Positions 1 to 8,382 of a stretch of DNA of 31,503 nt are shown here, piece after piece. The DNA lies in contig DATGKD010000062.1 of assembly GCA_035294855.1 (NCBI GenBank), positions 1 to 31,503 of the forward strand, given 5' to 3'. The stretch is from DATGKD01 sp035294855 (GTDB lineage Bacteria; Actinomycetota; Acidimicrobiia; Acidimicrobiales; UBA8190). The notes beneath the pieces are model-generated. The model saw only the letters and a program-made list of their open reading frames with translations, was not told the DNA's origin and searched no databases. How positions within the stretch are numbered: position 1 is the stretch's first letter; every line of letters begins with the position of its first letter. The position numbers and the translations under genes are program-made.

Positions 1-982
1 CCCCTTGAGAGCCGGCGCCTGACGGTCGCCGCGCCAGGACGAACCAGCCGGCCTCCTCGCGCACCGCCTCGACGTCGAGGCCCGCCTCGTCGAACCACGG
101 CGCCAGTTCCTCCCAGACGTAACGGTGCTCGACCGGTGCCGACAGGCGGTCGAAGGTGTCGAGCACGAGGCTCCGGAAGGGCTTGGCGCGGTACGCCGCC
201 ATGGGAAGTCGCTCGAGGGCGTCCACGTGCCGGCGAGCGCCGACTGAACCGGGGACCACCACGCCGGCCCACAGGATCGCGGCGATGGGCACGGCCAGCA
301 CCCGCAAGAGGCGCAGCGGAACCCGGACGGTCAGCTTGCGGATGACCGCGGCAGCGGCGAGCGCGGCGGCGCGCACGCCGAAGGTGTCGGGCCGGCTGTA
401 GAGGTAGACGAGGATGCGGCCGTCGGGCGCGAGCAAGCGCGTCAGCCGCAAGAAGCCGGCGCGGGGGTCGTCCAGGTGGTGGAGGACGCCCAGGCTGACG
501 ACGAGGTCTGCGCACTCGTCAACCATGGGAACGGTGCGGAGGTCGGCCTTGACGACGAGGACGTTGCCGAAAGGCTCGAGATTGCGCACGGCGGCCTCCA
601 CCGCGCTGGAACCATCCAACGCCACGAGCGCATCGAGGTACGGCGCCAAAAAGCGCGTGTAGCGGCCCTTGCCGCAGCCTGCGTCCACCCCGGTCTTCCC
701 GGCCAGCGAGGCCATGTCGAGATCGCGGAAGTAGGCCCGGGCGAACTGGACGTCCTCGTCGCGGACCTCGTCGAAGGTGTTCCACTCGAAACCGAAGCTC
801 TCGAACGTGCGCGCGGTCGTGCCGTGCCCGGGAGACCCGTCGGAGAGGTCGAGGTAGCCGCGACCGAAGGGAAACCGGTGGCCGTTTCTGCATCCGACAC
901 GCGCCGCGTCACCGTCGTGGGCGCGCAGCGTCGCACCGCAGACGGGACAGGTGAAGAGGTCGAGCAGTCGATCGGCTCCCAC
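1..982 (-). CDS. SAM-dependent methyltransferase with N-terminal zinc-ribbon-like segment, cut by left window edge
   Basis: Class I methyltransferase, probably acting on a small molecule, sugar or lipid; substrate unknown. Residues 12-15 (CPVC) and 31-37 (CRNGHRF) form a Trm112/zinc-ribbon-like N-terminus, with His35 perhaps standing in for a fourth Cys. The SAM-binding motif I is VDAGCGKG at about 99-106, and a post-motif SLGVLHHLDDP lies near 163-173, as in the Methyltransf_11 family. The frame stays open to base 1, so the C-terminus is missing. I chose the GTG at 982 because GGAGGG (993-988) sits five bases upstream; an in-frame ATG at 1006 has no comparable ribosome site. It is divergent from the GT4 gene at 1064, with 81 bp between the starts. 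Family assignment is firm; the role in glycan methylation is inferred from neighbours. Confidence 0.88.
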   Translation of the reverse strand, partial: MGADRLLDLFTCPVCGATLRAHDGDAARVGCRNGHRFPFGRGYLDLSDGSPGHGTTARTFESFGFEWNTFDEVRDEDVQFARAYFRDLDMASLAGKTGVDAGCGKGRYTRFLAPYLDALVALDGSSAVEAAVRNLEPFGNVLVVKADLRTVPMVDECADLVVSLGVLHHLDDPRAGFLRLTRLLAPDGRILVYLYSRPDTFGVRAAALAAAAVIRKLTVRVPLRLLRVLAVPIAAILWAGVVVPGSVGARRHVDALERLPMAAYRAKPFRSLVLDTFDRLSAPVEHRYVWEELAPWFDEAGLDVEAVREEAGWFVLARRPSGAGSQG

Positions 983-1044
983 GGTTGCCCTCCGCCCCCC
1001 AGACATTGCCGGAATGGGCGACATGCCCTTGTATTGTCCGGGTC

Positions 1045-1050
1045 ACCTTA
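1045..1050 (-). promoter_or_regulatory. Candidate -10 element TAAGGT for the leftmost methyltransferase
   Basis: On the minus strand this reads TAAGGT, fitting the actinobacterial TANNNT pattern. It lies about 63 bases upstream of the GTG at 982. The surrounding bases GCCATAAGGTGAC nearly match a site upstream of the gene at 21000. No convincing -35 is visible at the usual distance, so this is a weak call. Confidence 0.3.
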
Positions 1051-1063
1051 TGGCAACGACATC

Positions 1064-2221
1064 GTGCGGATCCTGACGGTCGCCAATCATCTGGGGGCGC
1101 GCGGCGGGCTCGAACGCACACAGTTGACGAACTGCCGCGCGCTGGCCGCTCGGGGTCACCGCGTCGACCTCGTGTGCCAGAGCGAGGGGGACTTCGCCGA
1201 CGACTGGCGGGCCTTCACGGGCACGATGACGAAGGTCCGAGGCACGCTGCCGCGGCGCTCCGCCCCGCTTTCCTCGACAGCCGGCGTCCTGGCCGGACTG
1301 CGAACGGCGCGCCGGGCGGCTGCCGACGTGGTGTACGTGTACCGCTACTGGGACGTCCCGTTCGCGGTGGCGACCGCGGCGAGAACCGGCGCGAGCGTGG
1401 TCTTCCACCTCTGCCTGCCGCCGCCGCGGGTGACCCCGGCCTGGCTGCGGCCGTTTCTCGCTCGGGTGGACGCCACCTTGGCCGTCTCGGCCGACACCGC
1501 CCGGCGCTGGCAGGGCTCGGGCCTGCGCGCCGAGGCCACCAGGGTGGTCCTCACCGGCATCGACCTCGCAACGTACGCGCCGGGGTGGCCGGCGGCGCGC
1601 GCCGCCACTCGAGGCGAGCTCGGCCTGACGGAGAACGCTTTCGTCGTGCTCTACGCCGGCCGTCTGGGGCGCGAAAAGGGAGTGGACGTCCTCGTCCGCG
1701 CGTTCGCCGCGTTGGTGGAGCGGGTACGCGACGCGCATCTCGTCGTGATCGGGTCGGCGTCGTTGGGCGCGGACCCCGGGGATTCAGAGCGCTACCTGCG
1801 CGAGCTCCACGCCGTGGCCGACGGGCTCCCGGTCACGTGGATGCCCGCCCGACAGGACGTCGTGCCGCTGATCCAAGCGGCGGACGTGGCCGTGGTACCG
1901 AGCCTGTGGCCGGAGCCGCTCGCCCGTGCCGTGATGGAGCCCCTGGCGTGCGGGGTCCCGGTCGTCGCGTCGCGCGTGGGCGGCAATCCCGAGATCCTCT
2001 CGGACTGGCTCGCGACGTACCTCTTCGAACCGGGCGACGCCGCGGGGCTCGCCGACCTCCTGTGCGGCCTCGACGGGTGGCGGGCCCGCGAGCCCCAGCT
2101 CGGCGCGCGTTGTCGCGAGGTGGCGGTGACGCGCCTCGCGCTCGACCACGAGGTCGACGAGATCGAGAAGGCGTTCGAAGAAGTGGCCGCCCGTCGAGGT
2201 CAGGCCGCGTCGCGGCCGTGA
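1064..2221 (+). CDS. Glycosyltransferase family 4 (GT-B fold)
   Basis: 385-residue retaining glycosyltransferase of the GT4 type, expected to transfer a sugar from a nucleotide-sugar donor on the cytoplasmic side of the membrane. The N-terminus (VRILTVANHLGARGGLER) is the usual Rossmann strand followed by a glycine-rich acceptor loop. The C-terminal domain opens with AGRLGREKG near residue 197. The donor-site motif EPLARAVME has its two Glu at about 284 and 292, followed by ACGVPVVAS. The GTG at 1064 matches the family N-terminus but has no clear ribosome site; a frame extending upstream is antisense to the methyltransferase and was discounted. The last 22 bases overlap the 3' end of the convergent gene at 2200. 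Donor and acceptor are unknown. Confidence 0.9.
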   Translation: MRILTVANHLGARGGLERTQLTNCRALAARGHRVDLVCQSEGDFADDWRAFTGTMTKVRGTLPRRSAPLSSTAGVLAGLRTARRAAADVVYVYRYWDVPFAVATAARTGASVVFHLCLPPPRVTPAWLRPFLARVDATLAVSADTARRWQGSGLRAEATRVVLTGIDLATYAPGWPAARAATRGELGLTENAFVVLYAGRLGREKGVDVLVRAFAALVERVRDAHLVVIGSASLGADPGDSERYLRELHAVADGLPVTWMPARQDVVPLIQAADVAVVPSLWPEPLARAVMEPLACGVPVVASRVGGNPEILSDWLATYLFEPGDAAGLADLLCGLDGWRAREPQLGARCREVAVTRLALDHEVDEIEKAFEEVAARRGQAASRP

Positions 2222-3096
2222 CCGGCGCGGTGGTTGCCTTTGTCGGCTCGCTCATCGCCGTGGCGACCGTGGCGCACGAGCTCGCGCAACGACGCCGCGT
2301 CGTGCGGGTAGATGCCGTGGTAGGGGTGGAACACGCGCCGCCCCCCCGGGCGCCACGACTCGTAGAGCATCACCGGCAGGCGCACCGGCGTGCGCCAGGC
2401 GTGCATCAACGTGGCCGTTCGCTTGGCACGCGAGGTCGCGGGCTCCTCGGGCCACCACGGCCGGAAGCAGGTGTCTTCCACGAGGGGAGTCCCGAACACC
2501 TGGGCGTACACCGGCAGCTTGTACTCGAGGAACCCCAACTCGGGCCGGCTGATGCCGGCATAGCGCTCCAGGAACTGGCGTGGCACCACCATGCCGATGA
2601 ACTGGCAGCACAACGGGTCGTCGACCGCGCCGTAGACCTCGGCGACGTGGGCCATGAAGGCGTCGTACTCACGCCGGGCGGGGCCCCTCACCCACTGCCA
2701 CCACCCCTCGACCTCGCGCACGGGACGGACGCCGGACAGGAGCATGTCGCCGACGACCATGTCGGGAAGGAACGACGACAGTGCGGCGGTGGTCACCATG
2801 TCCCACTGCGCGACGAAGACCGAGTCCCACTCGAGCTGGTGTCCCCGTTCTGCACCCCAGCGCGCCAGCACGAGGTCCCCGTGGCGCCATTTCCACGCCC
2901 GGTCGGCGTCGTCCGGAAAGGCCCAGAAGTCTTCGAGCATCCCGTCGAGCGCCTCGCGGTAGCGGCCGGCTTCGCCGAGCGGGCCGCCGTAGAGGCCGTA
3001 CACGGGCAGCCCGGGATTGCGGCGTCGCAACATGCGCAGACGGTTCTGGCACAGAAGCGGATCCTGGTAGAACCAGAACAGGATCGCGAGCCGCAC
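2200..3096 (-). CDS. Uncharacterised protein, possible GT-A-type glycosyltransferase
   Basis: 298 residues with no family I can name with certainty. The start (VRLAILFWFYQDPLLCQNRL) and the following NPGLPVYGLYGG resemble the beginning of a nucleotide-diphosphosugar transferase fold. A central stretch, LEWDSVFVAQWDM, could supply an acidic metal-binding turn like DXD. The C-terminal part contains FHPYHGIYPHD. It is soluble, with no signal peptide or membrane segment, and rich in Trp and Tyr. The GTG at 3096 was chosen because a TATGCT box ends exactly six bases before it, suggesting a leaderless message. Its 3' end overlaps the GT4 gene by 22 bases, and it is divergent from the DXD-type transferase at 3132. 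The glycosyltransferase assignment rests on context and weak pattern resemblance. Confidence 0.75.
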   Translation of the reverse strand: MRLAILFWFYQDPLLCQNRLRMLRRRNPGLPVYGLYGGPLGEAGRYREALDGMLEDFWAFPDDADRAWKWRHGDLVLARWGAERGHQLEWDSVFVAQWDMVTTAALSSFLPDMVVGDMLLSGVRPVREVEGWWQWVRGPARREYDAFMAHVAEVYGAVDDPLCCQFIGMVVPRQFLERYAGISRPELGFLEYKLPVYAQVFGTPLVEDTCFRPWWPEEPATSRAKRTATLMHAWRTPVRLPVMLYESWRPGGRRVFHPYHGIYPHDAASLRELVRHGRHGDERADKGNHRAGHGRDAA

Positions 3097-3102
3097 CGGG
3101 CG

Positions 3103-3108
3103 AGCATA
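3103..3108 (-). promoter_or_regulatory. Candidate -10 element TATGCT, leaderless start
   Basis: The minus strand reads TATGCT, then six bases, then the GTG at 3096. This TANNNT-N6-GTG arrangement is the usual geometry for a leaderless actinobacterial transcript, and no ribosome site is present. Confidence 0.45.
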
Positions 3109-3131
3109 TCGGTGGCCATCTTGCGTCCCGC

Positions 3132-4001
3132 ATGACCGACGGCGGCGCTTCCTCACCCGCGGTGTGGACCTACTGGGAGGATCCACCGCGCCGGGCACGA
3201 CCGGCGTACCTCGACCTGTGCCTCGAGACGATCGAACGTCACGCCCCACCCAGCCCGCTGCGCGTGCTCTCGCGCGGCGACGCCCGGACGTGGCTACCGG
3301 ATCTGGATCTCGAACGGTGGGAGGCGCTCCCCGCTCCGAACTTCCGCTCGGACTACGTCCGGTCGCGTGTGCTGCAGCGCCACGGGGGGATCTGGATCGA
3401 CATCGACACCGTGGCGCTCGCCCCGCTCGGCACGCTCCTCGACGAGCTCGACGAAACGGGCATGGTCTGCTTCGGCCGCGAGCTCGGGCGGTTCTTCGGC
3501 GGCCTGTGCGCCGCATCCCCGGGCGCCGCGTTCGTCGACGCTTGGGTCGATGCGCAGGACTGGGCCTTGTCCAAGTCCACGGACTGGTCGACACTTCCCT
3601 ATCCCGCGCTGGCCCAGGACGTCACCTGGTCCCTGGCGCGCCGCTTGCCGTGGAAGTCGCTGCCGATGGAGAAGGTGGCGCCGGTCCCGTGGTATCAGTG
3701 GCGCCGGTTCTTCTCACGCCTCGAGTCTCCCCGCCGCCTGCTCGCCGCCTCCCCGGTCACCGTGGTGTTGTGGAACGCCGTGATGGACCCCCTGCTCCGG
3801 GAGACGGGTCGCGACGATTTGCTGGCCAGCCGCATCCTCCTCGCGCGGTTGTTGCGCACGGGGCTGGGCCTGTCGACGCCGGAGCAGGAGGAGGACCTGC
3901 GCACGCTGCTCCATGTCCTGTCGGCCGTGCGCTTCTCGCCCGCCGTCCAGCGCCTCGAGCTCGCGACTCGCCGCACGCTCGATCGCCGGGCCCGACGGTG
4001 A
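3132..4001 (+). CDS. DXD-motif glycosyltransferase (Gly_transf_sug / capsular polysaccharide synthesis type)
   Basis: 289-residue GT-A enzyme. The diagnostic segment near residues 72-98 contains FRSDYVRSRVLQRHGG and then IWIDIDTVAL, with the metal-binding Asp pair at D90 and D92. This is the pattern of the Gly_transf_sug and Caps_synth families, which transfer sugars to lipid-linked or capsular oligosaccharides. The opening VWTYWEDPPRRARPAYLDLC matches the usual family N-terminus (W-x-YW). The start is the ATG at 3132. Its stop overlaps the GTG of the next gene (GTGA at 3998-4001), so the two are translationally coupled. Sugar specificity cannot be read from the sequence. Confidence 0.88.
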   Translation: MTDGGASSPAVWTYWEDPPRRARPAYLDLCLETIERHAPPSPLRVLSRGDARTWLPDLDLERWEALPAPNFRSDYVRSRVLQRHGGIWIDIDTVALAPLGTLLDELDETGMVCFGRELGRFFGGLCAASPGAAFVDAWVDAQDWALSKSTDWSTLPYPALAQDVTWSLARRLPWKSLPMEKVAPVPWYQWRRFFSRLESPRRLLAASPVTVVLWNAVMDPLLRETGRDDLLASRILLARLLRTGLGLSTPEQEEDLRTLLHVLSAVRFSPAVQRLELATRRTLDRRARR

Positions 4002-5092
4002 CCGCGGCGGTGGACGCCCGATCGGCGCAGCGCGGCGCGGACGCGCCGCTGCGCGTCGAGGCGCTCGTGTCGGGGCGGTTGGCGCCCTCGAGCCGCTTCC
4101 GCGTCCTGCAGCACGTCGAACCGCTCCGGGCCCTCGGCGTCGACGTCTCGGCGCGCCCGCCCCGGATCTCGAAGTACGCGTCGGTACCCGGCCGTCTCCG
4201 GCGGCGAAAGTGGGTGGCCCCGCTCGCATCCGGGGCTCTCCAGGCGGGCAAGCTGGCGGTCCGGTTACCGGGCGTGGCGCGCTCGTGGACGGCCCAGGTG
4301 ACGTGGCTGGAGCGCGAGGTGCTGCCCGGGCACCTCACCGTGGAGCCGCTGTTGCACCGGCCGGTGGTCCTCGACGTGGACGACGCCATCTGGCTCCTGT
4401 CCCCCGGACACGAACGCGCCGTCCGAGCGGTCGCCGGGCGCAGTGCGTGCGTCGTCGCGGGCAACGACTTCCTCGCCGATTGGTTCAGTGCCACGGCGCC
4501 GGAGGTCGAGCGCGTGTGGACCGCCGTGGACACCGACCGCTTCGCGCCTGGCGGGGCTCGCTCGGGCCCCTTCGTGGTGGGCTGGACGGGGACCGGCGCC
4601 AGCCTGCGCTACCTGCGGCGAGCGGCCGCGGCGTTGACACGGTTCCTCGCCGAGGCGCCCGACGCCCGGGTCCGGGTGATGGCCGACATGAGCGACGGGC
4701 TGCCCGGCCTCCCCCCCGACCGCGTCGACTTCGTTCCGTGGAGCCCAGCGGCCGAGGCCACCGTCCTGCAGGGTTTCGACGTGGGGCTCATGCCGCTCCC
4801 CTCCGGCGACTGGGCGCGGGGAAAGTGTGCGTTCAAGATGCTGCAGTACATGGCGTGCGGGGTCCCTTCGGTGGTGTCTCCCGTCGGCATGAACGCGCAG
4901 GTCCTGGCGATGGCAGAGGTCGGGATGGGGGCATCGACCGACGACGAGTGGGTGGAGGCGTTGCTGACGCTCTACCGCGACCGTGACCGGGCGGGCGCGC
5001 TGGGGCAGGCGGGCCGGGCGCTCGTCGAGCAGTCGTTCTCCGTGACGGCGATCGCACCCCAACTGGCGCAGGTCATGCGCCGCTACCGGTGA
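3998..5092 (+). CDS. Glycosyltransferase family 4 (GT-B fold)
   Basis: 364 residues. The C-terminal donor domain is clear: FVVGWTGTGASLRYL begins it, and the block near 279-299 (FKMLQYMACGVPSVVSPVG) is the GT4 nucleotide-sugar site, with Lys replacing the first Glu of the usual E-x7-E motif. The N-terminal domain has SGRLAPSSRFRVLQHVEPL and a conserved VVLDVDDAIWL near 125-135, a feature of GT4 members that work on surface polysaccharides. The start is the GTG that overlaps the previous stop by four bases, matching the natural N-terminus. It is followed after 43 bp by the GT2 gene. It probably adds one sugar of the same glycan as its neighbours; substrate unknown. Confidence 0.88.
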   Translation: MTAAVDARSAQRGADAPLRVEALVSGRLAPSSRFRVLQHVEPLRALGVDVSARPPRISKYASVPGRLRRRKWVAPLASGALQAGKLAVRLPGVARSWTAQVTWLEREVLPGHLTVEPLLHRPVVLDVDDAIWLLSPGHERAVRAVAGRSACVVAGNDFLADWFSATAPEVERVWTAVDTDRFAPGGARSGPFVVGWTGTGASLRYLRRAAAALTRFLAEAPDARVRVMADMSDGLPGLPPDRVDFVPWSPAAEATVLQGFDVGLMPLPSGDWARGKCAFKMLQYMACGVPSVVSPVGMNAQVLAMAEVGMGASTDDEWVEALLTLYRDRDRAGALGQAGRALVEQSFSVTAIAPQLAQVMRRYR

Positions 5093-5096
5093 CCGG

Positions 5097-5118
5097 CACG
5101 CGCCATGCGCGCCGCGTG
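5097..5118 (+). other. GC-rich inverted repeat in the 43-bp gap between GT genes
   Basis: CACGCG (5097-5102) and CGCGTG (5113-5118) could pair around a 10-base loop just after the stop at 5092. There is no following T run, so it is a weak terminator candidate at best; it could be an RNA-processing or stability element in a polycistronic message. Confidence 0.25.
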
Positions 5119-5135
5119 AGACCGGTGAGCTTGCG

Positions 5136-6062
5136 GTGAGCGCGTCGCCGGTCCGCACCGACCCGCTGCTCCACGTGGTGGTCGTGGCCTACGGTGATCC
5201 CACCGCGCTGCGAAGCTCGCTCGAACGCCTCGGCGGTGCCTATGCGGTCGTCGTGGTCGACAACTCGTCCAACCCCGAGACCGCCGCGGTCGCCGCGGCC
5301 CTCGGGGCGCGCTACGTCGATCCCGGCGACAACCTGGGCTTCGCGGCGGGCGTCAACCGGGCTCTGTCCGAGTTGCCCATCCCGTCGGTCGACGTCCTGC
5401 TGCTCAACCCGGACGCGTCCCTCGATGCCGCGGCCGTCGAGCGGCTGCGGGACGTGCTCGCCGAGGAACCGGACGTGGCGTGCGTGGCGCCCGCGCAGCG
5501 CCGGCCCGGGTCGGACGCCGCGGCACCGGTGCAATGGCCCTTCCCCACCCCGCTGCGGGCGTGGGCCGAAGCCCTCGGGCTGGGACGCTTCTTGCGAGGG
5601 TGGGGATTCGTGAGCGCCTCGGTGCTCCTCGTCCGGGGCGCCGCCCTCGCCGACGTGGGCTCCTTCGACGAGGGCTTCTTCCTGTACGCGGAGGAGGCCG
5701 ATTGGGAGCGCCGGGCCGTCCAGGGCGCGTGGCGGGTGTCGTTCTGCGAGGACGCCGTGGCCCTGCACGCGGGCGAGGGAACCGACCCCGATCCCAAGCG
5801 AAGGGAACAGCGTTTCCACGCCGGAGTCGAGCGGTACGTCCGCAAGTGGCACGGTGCTGGGGGATGGAACGCCTACCGGTGGGCGACCGTCCTCACGGCG
5901 ATCCGCCGCGCGGTGGTGGCGGGCGGTGAGCGGCGCCGGAGCTCGTGGCGCTTGGCGCGCCTGTACGCCCAAGGCCCGTACCGTGTCGCCCGACGAGCCG
6001 GTGCCGTGCCCGAACGGCGCCACAACGTCAGGTCTCTGGCGAACGCCGGCCCCGCACGATGA
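5136..6062 (+). CDS. Glycosyltransferase family 2, rhamnosyltransferase-like
   Basis: 308-residue inverting GT-A enzyme. It shows VVVVAYGDP at the N-terminus, VVVDNSS near 39-45, NLGFAAGVN near 66-74, the LLLNPDAS donor-metal region near 89-96, and the acceptor-side block FDEGFFLYAEEADWERR near 177-193. This ordering is typical of the WbbL/RfbF-like rhamnosyltransferase branch of GT2. The sugar is inferred by resemblance only. The tail RYVRKWHGAGGWNAYR recurs almost unchanged in the paralogue at 19118. The GTG at 5136 gives the family N-terminus; the ribosome site is weak. Its stop overlaps the ATG of the next gene (ATGA at 6059-6062). Confidence 0.88.
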   Translation: MSASPVRTDPLLHVVVVAYGDPTALRSSLERLGGAYAVVVVDNSSNPETAAVAAALGARYVDPGDNLGFAAGVNRALSELPIPSVDVLLLNPDASLDAAAVERLRDVLAEEPDVACVAPAQRRPGSDAAAPVQWPFPTPLRAWAEALGLGRFLRGWGFVSASVLLVRGAALADVGSFDEGFFLYAEEADWERRAVQGAWRVSFCEDAVALHAGEGTDPDPKRREQRFHAGVERYVRKWHGAGGWNAYRWATVLTAIRRAVVAGGERRRSSWRLARLYAQGPYRVARRAGAVPERRHNVRSLANAGPAR

Positions 6063-7195
6063 ACCCCCGGCACGTGCTGCTCGTCGACAGCTCCGGCTAC
6101 GAAGATCTCGGGGGCGCGTCGACGGTGCTCGACGAAGTCATCCGGCGCGTCGACCGGACGCGGTACGTGCCCGTGCTCGCCTGTCTGTCGCCCGGACGCT
6201 GGCCGGAGCAGGTGCGCGCCGCGGGCACCTCCGCGTACTCCTTCCCGCGCACCCGTCTCCGATCTCCGGCCAACGTGCTCAAGATCGCCTCGTCGCTCGC
6301 CGGGGTGGTGCGCGCCGAGCGCGTCGACCTGATCCACGCCAGCGAGAACTCCGCGCTGCTGTATGCCGCGCTCGCCGGCCGGATGGCGAGCAAGCCGGTG
6401 GTCTGGCACATCCACTCCCCGTTGAACGCGAGGTCTCGGGCCGAGCGAGTCGTGGCCTTCCTCCTGCGGCGACTGCCCCCTGCCCACCTCGTCTTCACGT
6501 CCCCGGGCACCGCCGCCAAGACGATGCCCTTCGGCCGGGTGCCGTCGTCCGTGGTGTTCCCGGGTGTGGACGTCGAGCGGGCGAGCCGGGGCGACGGGGG
6601 CCGCGCCCGGCGGGCGCTGGGCCTCCCGCCCGACGTCCCGATCGTGTCGACGTTCGCACGCGTCGAGCCGATGAAAGGTCAAGCGGACCTCGTCCGGGCC
6701 GTCGGGCTGCTCGGCAACGACCACGCCGATCTGCATGTCGTGATGTGTGGGCCCGGCGATCGCAACAGCCCGTATCGTCGCCATGTCGACGAGCTGTCGG
6801 TGGCGTTCCACCTCGAAGATCGTGTCGTCATGCCGGGCGACGTGCGTTCGCCGTTGAAGGAGGACATCGTGGCGGCGTCCGACGTCGTGGCGCACCCCTC
6901 GCATGCCGAGGCGTTCGGATTGGCGGTGCTCGAAGCGATGGCGGCGGGCAAGGCGGTCGTGGCGGCCGCCACCGATGGCCCGACACTGCTGATCGAAGAC
7001 GACGTCTCGGGCGTGCTCGTGCCCCCCGGGGACGTGGAGCGCCTCGCGGCAGCGATCGACCGGCTCCTCGACGACCCGTCCGAGCGGCGACGTCTCGGGG
7101 AGGAGGCGGCGCGCGCCGCCCGGCGCTACCGGGTCGAAGACATGGTGCCGCGCATCGAACACATCTGGGACGAGGTGCTCGGACCCACGAGCTGA
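6059..7195 (+). CDS. Glycosyltransferase family 4 (GT-B fold)
   Basis: 378 residues. The N-terminal domain reads HVLLVDSSGYEDLGGASTVL. The C-terminal domain starts with STFARVEPMKGQADLV near 197, a good RxxxxKG phosphate-binding turn. The donor motif HPSHAEAFGLAVLEAMAAG lies near 279-297 with Glu284 and Glu292. These are all standard for GT4 retaining transferases of exopolysaccharide loci. Translation is coupled to the preceding GT2 through the ATGA overlap. It ends the four-gene plus-strand run from 3132 and is convergent with the sulfotransferase at 7255, with 59 bp between the stops. Confidence 0.9.
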   Translation: MNPRHVLLVDSSGYEDLGGASTVLDEVIRRVDRTRYVPVLACLSPGRWPEQVRAAGTSAYSFPRTRLRSPANVLKIASSLAGVVRAERVDLIHASENSALLYAALAGRMASKPVVWHIHSPLNARSRAERVVAFLLRRLPPAHLVFTSPGTAAKTMPFGRVPSSVVFPGVDVERASRGDGGRARRALGLPPDVPIVSTFARVEPMKGQADLVRAVGLLGNDHADLHVVMCGPGDRNSPYRRHVDELSVAFHLEDRVVMPGDVRSPLKEDIVAASDVVAHPSHAEAFGLAVLEAMAAGKAVVAAATDGPTLLIEDDVSGVLVPPGDVERLAAAIDRLLDDPSERRRLGEEAARAARRYRVEDMVPRIEHIWDEVLGPTS

Positions 7196-7227
7196 TGGAC
7201 ACCATCGCCCACCGGCCGGGAGCGCTT

Positions 7228-7239
7228 CGTCAGATGACG
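7228..7239. other. Short inverted repeat between convergent genes
   Basis: CGTCA and TGACG separated by GA lie between the stops of the GT4 and the sulfotransferase, inside a wider GGCCG...CGGCC pair. It may contribute to bidirectional termination, but the stems are short and there is no T run. Confidence 0.25.
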
Positions 7240-7254
7240 GCCAGGCACCCGGCG

Positions 7255-8220
7255 TCAGGCGTCGTCGTCACCAACCGATTGCGCACCGCGGCGACGTCGC
7301 CGAAGGAGCCACCCGGCCATCGGGAGCCGGCGCCGCCACCTGACATACCGGAGGTACTGCGCGTACAGGCCCTCGTATTCGCGTTGTTGGGAGAGAGCGT
7401 CGTCCGCCCATGCGGGAGGAGCCGGCAGCGCGGCCACGTCGACCTCGGGAAACGGCGAGTGGACCCCGTCCAGCTCGGCGAGCTTCTTGCACAGCTGCCC
7501 CGTGAAGCCGGGGGCGTCGTCGGTGGGACCGCGGCGGACGAGCGTCGACGACACCGAGGCGGCCGCCGTTTCGATAGCGACGTCGTCGACGGGGCGGAGA
7601 AGCCGTCCGGTTCCCTCCAGCCATCGGGCGATGGCGGTCATGGCCCGCCACGGTTCAGACACGACGTCCTCGAAACCGAGCACGATCGTGTCGAGTCCCT
7701 TCAGCGTGGTCATCGCGGCTCGGTTGTAGCGCTCCCACAACGCGACGCTGAGGCTCGTCGTGAATCCCTGGCGCGCCCTGAGCGACCCCGCCACCGCCGA
7801 CGGCTGACGCCACACGAAGACCACCGCGGGCGGCTGAGGCAGCACCGCCCTCCAGAACGGGAGGAGCAGGCACAGGCGGGGGTCCTTCCAGGCCACCGCG
7901 CCCTGGCGCGGGAATGCCCGCCGGGCGGCCTCCTCGGCCTGCGGGATGAGGCGCCGCACCGCCGCGCTCTGCTCCCAGCCTTCCTCCGGCAACGGCGGGC
8001 TGCTCCAGCTGCCGCCGATGGCCCGCATGAGCACGTCGTCGAAACCCGTGAGCGCACGGCTCTCGTAGTGGACGGGGTTGTCGTAGCCGCCGGTGACGAG
8101 ATCGCCGCCGGCGGGCAGCTGCAGCCCGAGACGTCCGAGCGCTCCGGTCACGGCGGACGTGCCACTGCGGTGCATGCCGACCACGAGCACCCACGGACCT
8201 TCCGGGAAGCCTGAGTTCAC
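7255..8220 (-). CDS. Sulfotransferase-family protein (HRSGTS type)
   Basis: 321 residues of the P-loop sulfotransferase superfamily, which moves a sulfuryl group from PAPS to a hydroxyl or amine. The 5'-phosphosulfate loop is GMHRSGTS at 15-22. WKDPR (111-115), followed by a PFW element, and a 3'-phosphate-binding strand VFVWRQPSAVAGSL (134-147) follow in the usual order. ALWERYNRA near 160-168 is shared with the paralogue at 27096. The C-terminus is very basic (WRRRLP...LLRRRRRG). No signal peptide is visible, so it is likely cytoplasmic. The start is the GTG at 8220, which begins five residues before the conserved block. It stands alone on the minus strand, divergent from the fusion gene at 8383. 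A carbohydrate acceptor is inferred from the neighbourhood. Confidence 0.85.
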   Translation of the reverse strand: MNSGFPEGPWVLVVGMHRSGTSAVTGALGRLGLQLPAGGDLVTGGYDNPVHYESRALTGFDDVLMRAIGGSWSSPPLPEEGWEQSAAVRRLIPQAEEAARRAFPRQGAVAWKDPRLCLLLPFWRAVLPQPPAVVFVWRQPSAVAGSLRARQGFTTSLSVALWERYNRAAMTTLKGLDTIVLGFEDVVSEPWRAMTAIARWLEGTGRLLRPVDDVAIETAAASVSSTLVRRGPTDDAPGFTGQLCKKLAELDGVHSPFPEVDVAALPAPPAWADDALSQQREYEGLYAQYLRYVRWRRRLPMAGWLLRRRRRGAQSVGDDDA

Positions 8221-8370
8221 CCTTCGACACCCACTTGTCGCACGCCCAAGGCCCCGTGCACGTCCCTGCCCTCGGAGAGGCGGACCGTGGCGTCGCAAAC
8301 AGGTGTGCAGCACGTGCGGCGAGGTGAACACAGACCCTACCCGACCACCCTGAGGACAAATGGCCGTTGG

Positions 8371-8376
8371 TAGCCT
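8371..8376 (+). promoter_or_regulatory. Candidate -10 element TAGCCT, leaderless start
   Basis: TAGCCT is followed by six bases and then the GTG at 8383, the same TANNNT-N6-GTG geometry as at 3096. No ribosome site precedes the GTG. The -35 is not obvious. Confidence 0.45.
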
Positions 8377-8382
8377 CGGCCG

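Noticed and set aside
476..1063. Upstream extension of the first GT4 frame
   Set aside because: It runs antisense to the methyltransferase and adds no conserved residues; GTG 1064 starts at the family N-terminus.
985..3135. A 716-codon plus-strand open frame over the GT4 and the minus-strand gene
   Set aside because: It reads as out-of-frame Arg/Gly-rich sequence; the GT4 and minus-strand frames account for the conserved motifs.
8221..8382. Minus-strand promoter for the sulfotransferase at 7255 (TAGGGT near 8333-8338)
   Set aside because: The best -35-like sequence is only 14 bases away and the leader would be over 100 bases; too weak to list as a feature.
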